The position numbers were made by a program, and so were the translations under genes. The notes under the pieces were generated by a model. The model ran no database searches. It was not told the DNA's origin and worked only from the letters and a program-made list of their open reading frames with translations. A stretch of DNA of 64,000 nt. Source: HK1 sp965215295. GTDB taxonomy: Bacteria > Pseudomonadota > Gammaproteobacteria > HK1. Where the stretch lies: contig OZ244045.1 in assembly GCA_965215295.1 (NCBI GenBank), positions 2,356,001 to 2,420,000 of the forward strand. The letters are read 5' to 3'. Shown here in pieces: positions 58,154 to 64,000 of the stretch. Every line of letters starts with the position of its first letter. Positions within the stretch are counted from its first letter, which is position 1.

Positions 58154-59248
58154 ATGCGTTACGAGACGGACGACCTTCGAATCGCGTCGATCGACGACGT
58201 GGCGGCCCCCGCGAAGCTCCTCGATGAGCTTCCGCTCTCCGACGAGACCTCCGGGCACATCTTCGCGACCCGGCAGGCGATCCACCGGATACTGTCCGGC
58301 GAGGACGACCGGTTGCTCGTCATCGCCGGACCCTGCTCCATTCACGATCCGGAGGCGGCGCGCGAGTACGCATCGCGCCTGCTCGGGCCCCGCCGCGCGC
58401 TCGCCGACCGGCTGCTGGTCGTCATGCGCGTCTACTTCGAGAAACCGCGCACCACCGTCGGATGGAAGGGGTTGATCAACGACCCCGACCTGAACGGCCG
58501 CTTCGACATCGACAAGGGATTGCGCATCGCGAGACGCCTGCTGCTCGACCTGAACGACTCGGGCATGCCGGCCGGGGTCGAGTTCCTCGACCTCGTCACC
58601 CCGCAGTACATCGCCGATCTGATCAGTTGGGGGGCAATCGGCGCGCGCACCACCGAGAGCCAGGTGCATCGCGAGATGGCTTCGGGGCTGTCCTGCCCGG
58701 TCGGGTTCAAGAACGGCACCGGGGGCAGCATCAAGCTCGCGGTCGACGCGGTCGGCGCCGCCAGGCATCCGCATGTATTCCTCTCGCTCACGAAGGACGC
58801 ACGCGCCGCGATCTTCAAGACCGCCGGCAACGAGGACGCGCACGTCATCCTGCGCGGCGGCAAGTCGCCGAACTACGAGTCCGAGCACATTCGCGCCGCC
58901 GCCGCGATGCTGGAAGCGGGGGGCCATCGGCCCAACGTGATGGTCGACTTCAGCCACGCGAACAGCGCCAAGCGGCCGGAACGCCAGCGCGACGTCTGCC
59001 GCGACGTGGCCGGACAGATCGCATCCGGCGAGAGGGCGGTGATGGGCGTGATGATCGAGAGCCACCTGAAGGCGGGACGCCAGGACGTTGTCGACGGGCG
59101 GCCGCTCACCTACGGACAGAGCATCACCGATGCCTGCATCGGCTGGGACGATACGGTGGAGATGCTGGAGGAACTCGCCGAAGCGGTCGCGGCGCGACGT
59201 TCGAGGCGGGGCCGGAACATCGAGGACCGCTCCGCCTTGGCTTCGTGA
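58154..59248 (+). CDS. aroG: 3-deoxy-7-phosphoheptulonate (DAHP) synthase, class I
   Basis: First step of the shikimate pathway from PEP and erythrose 4-phosphate. 364 residues: LLVIAGPCSIHDPEAAREYA, VVMRVYFEKPRTTVGWKGLI NDP, GVEFLDLVTPQYIADLISWG, AIGARTTESQVHREMASGLS, GFKNGTGGSIKLAVDAV and VMVDFSHANSAKRPERQRDV. Residues for metal (Cys, His, Glu, Asp) are in place. Ends with a short non-family tail, GRNIEDRSALAS, encoded by the first copy of a 70-bp repeat that continues past the stop. Which feedback isozyme it is cannot be told by eye. Confidence 0.92.
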   Translation: MRYETDDLRIASIDDVAAPAKLLDELPLSDETSGHIFATRQAIHRILSGEDDRLLVIAGPCSIHDPEAAREYASRLLGPRRALADRLLVVMRVYFEKPRTTVGWKGLINDPDLNGRFDIDKGLRIARRLLLDLNDSGMPAGVEFLDLVTPQYIADLISWGAIGARTTESQVHREMASGLSCPVGFKNGTGGSIKLAVDAVGAARHPHVFLSLTKDARAAIFKTAGNEDAHVILRGGKSPNYESEHIRAAAAMLEAGGHRPNVMVDFSHANSAKRPERQRDVCRDVAGQIASGERAVMGVMIESHLKAGRQDVVDGRPLTYGQSITDACIGWDDTVEMLEELAEAVAARRSRRGRNIEDRSALAS

Positions 59249-59389
59249 CTGTTTCGCCGCGGGCCGGTCGTCCGCGGCCTGCCCGAACATCAAGGACCGC
59301 TCCGCCCTGGCTTCGTGACCGTTCCGCCGCGGGCCGGTCGTCCACGGCCTGCCCGAACATCGAGGACGGCTCCGCCCTGGCTTCGTGAC
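59215..59389. repeat. 70-bp tandem repeat (2.5 copies) starting in the aroG 3' end
   Basis: Units begin GAACATC at 59215, 59285 and 59355 (exact 70-base spacing). Each repeats the last aroG codons, the TGA, and a GCGGGCCGGTCGTCC region. Only the first unit is coding; later units carry the same out-of-use stop. Few substitutions between copies. The third is cut at about 59389, and the remainder to 59514 shows nothing recognisable. Confidence 0.95.
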
Positions 59390-59514
59390 GCGCGGGCGGC
59401 GTCGCATCGACACCGAGGGCTTCGAGAAACGAAACGGCGGCCTGACGGGTCGATCCTTGTCGGGAGCCTCCGCAAGACGCAGCCGCCGGGCGCCCGGCGC
59501 GTCAGCCTCCCCCG

Positions 59515-59781
59515 TTACCAGTCGGCGAGCTGCTCGGTCGGAATCGCGAGGTCCTCCAGCATCACCGGGATGCCGTCGTCGACGCGATAGACGGTCCGGC
59601 CGTCGGTGGTCACCAGTGCTTCGTCGAGAGGCGCTTCGACCGTCTCGCCGCCCAGGTGCCTGACCCCGCCCTCGGCTATCGCCCGATTGAGCGCGGCGAG
59701 CTTCCGTTCGCCGAGCATCTGCACCGACACTTTCGTGATCGGGCAGACAAGTATTTCGAGAAGCTTCCGATCGACGCTCAT
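59515..59781 (-). CDS. Trm112-like small protein lacking the second zinc cysteine
   Basis: 88 residues. LLEILVCPITKVSVQMLGER and VYRVDDGIPVMLEDLAIPTE match the Trm112/YcaR fold, but the usual CPxC zinc knuckle is CPIT here and only one cysteine is present in the chain, so zinc binding is lost. A longer middle (LGGETVEAPLDEALVTTDG) is typical of an alpha/gamma variant. It may act as a methyltransferase-partner protein. Its ATG overlaps the yidD stop. Confidence 0.75.
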   Translation of the reverse strand: MSVDRKLLEILVCPITKVSVQMLGERKLAALNRAIAEGGVRHLGGETVEAPLDEALVTTDGRTVYRVDDGIPVMLEDLAIPTEQLADW

Positions 59782-60206
59782 CGTCCTCTCCCGGCACCGT
59801 CCCTGCCGCCCCGTGCCGACCGTACGCGGCGCATCCCGACCTCTCGCGACGCCGGACCGGGCATCCCCGCATCCACAGGATGGCCCTCGGCCACGAGACC
59901 GGCCGGCGCCGACGCTCCCCGCGCATGGGGACCGGACCGAGAAACGGCCGGGCCGTCCGCGGGTGTTCCGCGATGATCCCCACCGCGCATGGAGACCGGA
60001 TCGAATCCGCTCGTGCCGAATGGATGGCAGCGGGCGATGCGCCGCACCGCGAGCCAGCCGCCCCGCAGGACGCCGTGCTCGCGCAACGCCTCGATCGCGT
60101 AGTCGGAACACGTCGGCAGATGGCGGCAGCTCGGTGGCATAAGCGGCGACAGCACGAGCTGGTAGAGCCGTACCGCGCCGGCGGCGATGCGCGCGGGACG
60201 GAACAT
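59778..60206 (-). CDS. yidD: Membrane-protein insertion efficiency factor YidD, extended C-terminus
   Basis: About 142 residues from the Met of MFRPARIAAGAVRLYQLVLS; a start ten codons earlier (60236) is possible. LYQLVLSPLMPPSCRHLPTC, SDYAIEALREHGVLRGGWLA and VRRIARCHPFGTSGFDPV comprise the entire YidD domain with its cysteines. The family normally stops here; a further ~60 residues of low-complexity Gly/Arg/Ala sequence follow to the overlap with the Trm112-like gene. Inner-membrane partner of YidC. Confidence 0.82.
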   Translation of the reverse strand: MFRPARIAAGAVRLYQLVLSPLMPPSCRHLPTCSDYAIEALREHGVLRGGWLAVRRIARCHPFGTSGFDPVSMRGGDHRGTPADGPAVSRSGPHARGASAPAGLVAEGHPVDAGMPGPASREVGMRRVRSARGGRDGAGRGR

Positions 60207-60451
60207 CGGGGACAGGTTCCGGAACGGATATGCCATCTGGAAGCGCCGGTCGGTACCAAATGCCGAGACCGTGACGGATGCCGGTCGGAAGAAGGAGGCT
60301 AACACGCAGCGGGCGTCGAGCGCAGTTCGCGAATCGTTCTCCGCGTCTCATGCAGCGACGGCCGGAAAGCCATATGCTTCGCCGACGAAGGCATCGGGTC
60401 CGGCCGACATTCGACCCGACATCCGACCGGACCGCGCAAGGAGCACCCGCC
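60207..60451. other. Divergent gap between yidD and the GST gene
   Basis: No gene, hairpin or clear promoter recognised. The GST ribosome-binding site AAGGAG lies at the right end. Confidence 0.4.
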
Positions 60452-61072
60452 ATGCTGAAGATACTCGGACGCCGCACGTCGGGGAACGTGATGAAGCCGC
60501 TCTGGGCGGCCGACGAGCTCGGGCTCGACTACGAGCAGGTCGATGTCGGCGGGAAGTTCGGCGGCAACCGGGAAGACGACTATCTCGCCATGAACCCGAC
60601 GGGACTCGTGCCGACCCTCGTCGAGGACGGCTTCGCCCTCTGGGAATCCAACGCGATCACGCGCTACCTGTGCGACCGGTACGGGCAGGGCTCGCTCTCG
60701 CCCTCCGATCCACGGGTCCGGGCCACCGCCGACACCTGGATGGACTGGCAGCAGACGGTCTGCGCACCCATGATGCGTCCGGTGTTCTGGGGACTGGTAC
60801 GCACTGCGGAGGCGGAGCGCGACCATGACGAGATCAACGCCGGCATCGAGCACGGCTGCAAGGTCTGGGCGGTGCTCGACCGGCACCTCGCGGACCGCGC
60901 CTTCGTGGCCGGCGACACCCTCACCATGGGCGACATTCCCGTCGGCCCGCAGGCCCATCGCTGGTTCAACCTGGTGCGGGACCGTCCACCGATGCCGAAC
61001 CTCGAAGCGTGGTACCGGCGCCTCACCGAGCGCCCCGCGTTCCGCAAGAACGTGATGATCCCGATCGAGTAG
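60452..61072 (+). CDS. Glutathione S-transferase family protein
   Basis: 206 residues with AAGGAG before the ATG. The N-terminal thioredoxin-like part TSGNVMKPLWAADELGLDYE, NPTGLVPTLVEDGFALWESN and AITRYLCDRYG holds the glutathione-binding Ser/Val-Pro/Glu-Ser set; the C-terminal helical domain is LTMGDIPVGPQAHRWFNL. Theta/beta-like GST. The amidohydrolase follows after 13 bases, so they are likely co-transcribed; the pairing hints at detoxification or xenobiotic catabolism. Confidence 0.85.
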   Translation: MLKILGRRTSGNVMKPLWAADELGLDYEQVDVGGKFGGNREDDYLAMNPTGLVPTLVEDGFALWESNAITRYLCDRYGQGSLSPSDPRVRATADTWMDWQQTVCAPMMRPVFWGLVRTAEAERDHDEINAGIEHGCKVWAVLDRHLADRAFVAGDTLTMGDIPVGPQAHRWFNLVRDRPPMPNLEAWYRRLTERPAFRKNVMIPIE

Positions 61073-61085
61073 GGAGAGAAGAGAG

Positions 61086-62441
61086 ATGAGCCTGCTTGTC
61101 AGCAACGCCACCATCCTGACGGTGGACCCGGAGGATCGAGTCATCGGGAACGGCGCGGTGTACATCGAGGGCGGCCGCATCGCGGCGGTGGGTCCGAGCG
61201 CCGAGGTCGAGCGTGCGCATCCCGACGCCGCGCGCGTCATCGACGGGACCGGCAAGGTCGTCCTGCCCGGATTCGTCAGCACCCACAACCACGTCGGTTA
61301 CACCTTCTTCCGCGGCCGGTCCGAGGACATGGGGCTCGGCTGCGTGACCGGCCAGTACTTCCCGATGGCGACGGTCGCGAGCCGCGAGGAGCGCCTCGCG
61401 GTCGGGTCGCTCACCTACGCGGAGCTGCTGAAGAGCGGAGTGACCACGACGCTGGAGATGGAGGAGGAAGCCGATGTCTTCGCCCCCTTCGTCGAATCGC
61501 TCGGGGTGCGCAGCTTCATGGGGATCATGACCCACGACGTCGATGTCGACGCGATGGCGAAGGACGAATACCGCTACGACGCCGCGTTGCGCGAGGCGCA
61601 GCTCCGCCAAGCCGTCGAGTTCGCACAGGATTGGCACGGCAGGGCCGACGGCCGCATCCAGGCGATGATGACCCCGAACATGACGATCTCCTCGTCACCG
61701 GAGCTGCTGCGCGCGAGCCGGGAAGCCGCGGACCGGCTGGGCCTGCGCACCAGCATCCACCTGGGATGGGGCGAGTACGAGGCCGAGGTCATGCAGCGCC
61801 TGCGCGGCCAGACCTCGTTCGAGTATGCGCGCGACACGGGGATGCTCGCCGCGGACACGGTGTGCGCGCACTGCTACGTCGTCGGCGACTCCGACATCGA
61901 CGTGCTCGCAGCCTCGAAGGCGGCCGTCGCCCACTGTCCGCTGATGAACGCGGTACGCGGCCACATCGCGCCGGTGGTCGAGTACCGGTCTCGCGGCATC
62001 CCCGTTTCGCTCGCCATCGACAACATGTTCGCCGACCACTTCGAGGTGCTGCGGGCCTGCGTGACCGTCGCGCGCATCAGGACCGGCAACGCGACGGTGA
62101 TGCAGTGCCCCGAAGCCCTGCGGCTCGCGACGATGGCCGGGGCGGAAGCGCTCGGGATGGGCGCCGAGATCGGCTCCATCGAGCCCGGCAAGCGCGCCGA
62201 CCTGCAGATGCTCGACTTCCGGCGGTTCGGTCTGGTCCCGGCCCTCGACCCGGTGCGGAACCTCGTCTATCACGCGCATTCGAAGGACGTGGAGTTCGTG
62301 ATGGTCGACGGCTCCATCCTGGTCGAGGACTTCGAGCTGAAGACGGCGGATGCGCGCACTCTGATCGACGACGCCGAAGCGGCGGCGGGCGCCGCCTGGG
62401 AGCGGTTCGTCGCCAAGTACGGCGACATCATCGCGCGCTGA
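61086..62441 (+). CDS. Amidohydrolase of the TrzN/AtzA-MtaD group
   Basis: 451 residues. Composite beta/TIM-barrel hydrolase: metal ligands VSTHNHVGYTFFRG (HxH), RTSIHLGWGEYEAEVMQ (His), TVCAHCYVVGD (His) and VSLAIDNMFADHFEVLRACV (Asp). KAAVAHCPLMN and MGAEIGSIEPGKRADLQMLD are typical of the cytosine-deaminase-like/MtaD/TrzN subgroup. It would deaminate or dechlorinate a nitrogen heterocycle (5'-methylthioadenosine/S-adenosylhomocysteine are possible). Good GGGAGAAGAGAG before the ATG. Confidence 0.85.
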   Translation: MSLLVSNATILTVDPEDRVIGNGAVYIEGGRIAAVGPSAEVERAHPDAARVIDGTGKVVLPGFVSTHNHVGYTFFRGRSEDMGLGCVTGQYFPMATVASREERLAVGSLTYAELLKSGVTTTLEMEEEADVFAPFVESLGVRSFMGIMTHDVDVDAMAKDEYRYDAALREAQLRQAVEFAQDWHGRADGRIQAMMTPNMTISSSPELLRASREAADRLGLRTSIHLGWGEYEAEVMQRLRGQTSFEYARDTGMLAADTVCAHCYVVGDSDIDVLAASKAAVAHCPLMNAVRGHIAPVVEYRSRGIPVSLAIDNMFADHFEVLRACVTVARIRTGNATVMQCPEALRLATMAGAEALGMGAEIGSIEPGKRADLQMLDFRRFGLVPALDPVRNLVYHAHSKDVEFVMVDGSILVEDFELKTADARTLIDDAEAAAGAAWERFVAKYGDIIAR

Positions 62442-62506
62442 CGTCGGCGCTGTCCCGCTGCGCACCGGCCGGCAAGATGGAAGCCGGGATTCAGGGAAAA
62501 AAGCTC

Positions 62507-62536
62507 TTGACGCAGTGCACCAATTCCGGATAGGGT
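62507..62536 (+). promoter_or_regulatory. Sigma-70-type promoter of the candidate small RNA
   Basis: TTGACG at 62507-62512 and TAGGGT at 62531-62536 (or ATAGGG with a 17-base spacer). Spacing is 17-18 bases and both hexamers are close to consensus in an otherwise GC-rich genome. Predicted transcription start is near 62543, exactly where the first RNA hairpin begins. No open reading frame follows. Confidence 0.65.
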
Positions 62537-62542
62537 AGCCCC

Positions 62543-62620
62543 CGACATCATCGTGATGTCTCTCCTCTTCAATCCTCCTTTGGTGATTCGGCCGGGGGCT
62601 CCGCCCCCGGCCTCTTTTTT
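62543..62620 (+). ncRNA. Candidate small RNA with two hairpins and an anti-Shine-Dalgarno loop
   Basis: About 78 nt between a good promoter and a textbook terminator. The 5' end folds into a perfect 7-bp hairpin (GACATCA-tcg-TGATGTC, 62544-62560). A single-stranded stretch rich in CUCCUC and CCUCC (62561-62582) is complementary to ribosome-binding sites. It ends in a 10-bp terminator stem with a U-run. This hairpin / CU-rich / terminator plan is that of trans-acting sRNAs with a CCUCC targeting motif. It lies in the gap between convergent genes. Not matched to any named family. Confidence 0.65.
62590..62620 (+). terminator. Rho-independent terminator
   Basis: GGCCGGGGGC-TCC-GCCCCCGGCC (62590-62612) forms a perfect 10-bp GC stem with a 3-base loop, followed by TCTTTTTT. 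It ends the candidate small RNA and may also stop read-through from the amidohydrolase gene. On the other strand there is no U-run, so it does not serve the aldolase gene. It is the only clear intrinsic terminator seen in the window. Confidence 0.92.
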
Positions 62621-62650
62621 CGTGCGCCGGGCACGACCACGACCGGCAAC

Positions 62651-63544
62651 CTACGTTCTGGACGCCTCGTGGATGCTGGCGACGGACGCGTCGAGCATCG
62701 CGTCGAACTCGTCATCGGTCTGCTGCGCGGTGAGGCCCTCGGTCAGGGCTCGGGAGAAGCTCGCGACAACCCCGTGGTTGCGCGCCAGGCGCGCGTTGGC
62801 TTCCTCCCGGGTATAGCCTCCCGACAGGGCGGCGACCCTGAGCACGGCGGGGTGGTCCACGCACTCGGCGTAGAAGTTCTCCCGCTCGGGGAGCGTCAGC
62901 TTCAGCATCACCTTCCGGCCGGGGCCGAGGGCGTCGAGGTGCTGGAGCATGGCGTCCTTCAGCAACGCCTCCGCCTGCGCCTTCTCCGGACTGTGAATGT
63001 CGATCTCGGGCTCGATGATCGGCACCAGGCCGGCCTCCACGATGCGCCGGCCGATCTCGAACTGCTGGTCCACCACCGCCTTCACGCCGGCCGGATTGGC
63101 GAGCTTGATGACCGAGCGCATCTTCGTTCCGAAGATTCCGTGCTCCTTCGCCCGGGCCAGCAACGAGTCGAGTTCCGGCATCGGCTTCATCACCTGGACT
63201 CCGTCCGCCTCGGGCGCGAGCCCCTTGTCGACCTTGAGGAAGGGCACGACATTCCTTTCCTCCCACAGGTAGCGGGCCGACGGCCTGCCCTCGATCTCGC
63301 GGTCCATCGTGTTCTCGAACAGGATCGCGCCGAGGATCCGGTCTCCGTCGAAGCTCGGGCTCGTCACGATCCGGGTACGCATCCCGTGGACGATGGAGAA
63401 CATCTCGTCATCGCCGGACCAGGCGCTCTCGTCGATGCCGTACAGGCGAAGCGCCTTCGGGGTGCTTCCCCCGCTCTGGTCGAGCGCGGCGATGAAGCCG
63501 TTCCGGTCGCGAATCTTCTCAAGTTGCTGGTCGTTCATGGTCAT
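62651..63544 (-). CDS. Fructose-bisphosphate aldolase, class I
   Basis: 297 residues of the bacterial (Staphylococcus-like) class I family: NGFIAALDQSGGSTPKALRL, GAILFENTMDREIEGRPSAR, VVPFLKVDKGLAPEADGVQV, VEAGLVPIIEPEIDIHSPEK and GPGRKVMLKLTLPERENFYA with the Schiff-base lysine. Metal-independent cleavage/condensation of fructose 1,6-bisphosphate. With PEP synthase and Pyc it completes a gluconeogenic set. Two in-frame ATGs (63544, 63538) start the gene. Confidence 0.92.
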   Translation of the reverse strand: MTMNDQQLEKIRDRNGFIAALDQSGGSTPKALRLYGIDESAWSGDDEMFSIVHGMRTRIVTSPSFDGDRILGAILFENTMDREIEGRPSARYLWEERNVVPFLKVDKGLAPEADGVQVMKPMPELDSLLARAKEHGIFGTKMRSVIKLANPAGVKAVVDQQFEIGRRIVEAGLVPIIEPEIDIHSPEKAQAEALLKDAMLQHLDALGPGRKVMLKLTLPERENFYAECVDHPAVLRVAALSGGYTREEANARLARNHGVVASFSRALTEGLTAQQTDDEFDAMLDASVASIHEASRT

Positions 63545-63823
63545 GGGTCCGTCTTCTCGCGGGTTGGCCGGCCGATCCGGGTCGAGGCCGCGAGTATCGC
63601 ACCGTCATCCGGCTCATGCAGCCATGGCGCAACGGGAGCGGCGGGCGACGGTGACCGGCCTCCTCGCCCATGCCGTCGCGGTCACGGCCCTTTGCGGCGG
63701 CATCCATTGCGAGACGCTCACGGAGTGGCTTCCCTGACTCGTCCGGAAGGTGGCCGGACAGGGAACGCTGTGACTACTCGTTGACTTGGAACGCGGTGAT
63801 GGCGGGCAAACTATTGATTCGGA
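63545..63823. other. Gap between aldolase and tRNA-Phe
   Basis: No gene supported. A short hydrophobic ORF (about 63624-63737) lacks a ribosome-binding site and family resemblance. Confidence 0.4.
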
Positions 63824-63899
63824 TGGTGGCCAGGGGCGGAATCGAACCACCGGCACGCGGATTTTCAGTCCGCTGCTCTACCAACTGAGCTACCTGGCC
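63824..63899 (-). tRNA. tRNA-Phe (GAA)
   Basis: 76 nt on the minus strand including an encoded CCA. Acceptor stem GGCCAGG pairs with CCTGGCC, with an A discriminator. D arm GCTCAGTTGGTAGAGC, anticodon loop CTGAAAA with GAA, and T arm GGTTCGATTCC. The sequence is a standard bacterial tRNA-Phe with no intron or unusual stem. Confidence 0.97.
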
Positions 63900-64000
63900 G
63901 CGTTGCGGGAACCGGAAGAGGATCCCGGAGGACGGCGTATTAAATCGACCGCGGGCCGGAGGGTCAAGCAACCCGGGCGAACCGGGCGGCGCAGGCTCGT

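Noticed and set aside
63624..63737. Small hydrophobic ORF upstream of the aldolase gene
   Set aside because: About 37 codons, no ribosome-binding site, no recognisable family.

Overview
The window is 64 kb of very GC-rich bacterial chromosome, mostly ordinary core metabolism with one decaying accessory island and an unusual load of short tandem repeats. Gene order (prs-rplY-pth-ychF, thiD-thiE-hemL, anmK next to erpA, yggX, rubredoxin near thiD) points to a proteobacterium, most likely a gammaproteobacterium. A DMSP-lyase-like cupin, an aromatic ring-cleavage pathway and poly-hydroxybutyrate genes would suit a marine or host-associated heterotroph. That placement is inference from synteny and cannot be proved from the window alone.

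Layout. 1-3.6 kb: the lower protocatechuate 4,5-cleavage (gallate) pathway, with the end of ligI, then ligK, ligJ and ligU, which together take 2-pyrone-4,6-dicarboxylate to pyruvate and oxaloacetate. 3.6-13.1 kb: an accessory island with an Rpn-type nuclease gene flanked by copies of the ligU 3' end, an orphan ribbon-helix-helix gene, a two-gene unit ending in a degenerate ImmA/IrrE-like protein, a PIN-domain remnant, a frameshifted IS3-type element, an intact ISAzo13-type transposase, a complete type II Thoeris-like anti-phage pair (2TM-macro ThsA plus TIR-like ThsB, visibly AT-richer), and two broken genes, one of them ParB-like. 13.2-23.8 kb (mostly minus strand): PEP synthase, hisF, hisA, pyruvate carboxylase, an amine/amino-acid oxidase and a YceI protein. 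24-34.4 kb: a MaoC hydratase, MazG-like and NUDIX house-cleaning enzymes, YqaA, dapA, a ureohydrolase, prs-rplY-pth-ychF and moeA-moaE. 34.5-41.4 kb: phaB-phaA, DUF3750, an alanine-zipper lipoprotein, an L,D-transpeptidase, a DMSP-lyase-like cupin, DUF2237 and a D-2-hydroxyacid dehydrogenase. 41.6-49.5 kb: an sdh/frd operon in the order B-C-D-A, a two-subunit class I fumarase, anmK, erpA, a TlpA thioredoxin, hemJ and yggX. 49.6-54.4 kb (minus): ATP-grasp ligase, A-type Fe-S protein, rubredoxin, a DUF4143 ATPase, a HigBA-type toxin-antitoxin pair and a small conserved protein. 54.7-64 kb: thiD-thiE-hemL, a DAHP synthase, yidD with a Trm112-like gene, a GST, an amidohydrolase, a candidate small RNA with its own promoter and terminator, a class I fructose-bisphosphate aldolase and tRNA-Phe.

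How it fits together: succinate dehydrogenase/fumarate reductase, fumarase, pyruvate carboxylase and PEP synthase form a C4/C3 node that would receive the pyruvate and oxaloacetate released by the Lig pathway. ErpA, the second A-type protein, YggX and rubredoxin serve iron-sulfur and iron handling, which SdhB and class I fumarase require.

The most unusual feature is structural. Several genes have tandemly duplicated 3' ends or arrays starting at or near the stop codon (ligI, ligK, ligU, anmK, the ATP-grasp gene, aroG). Other arrays lie inside a coding linker (pyc) or between genes. Only one clear intrinsic terminator is visible, and it belongs to the candidate small RNA.
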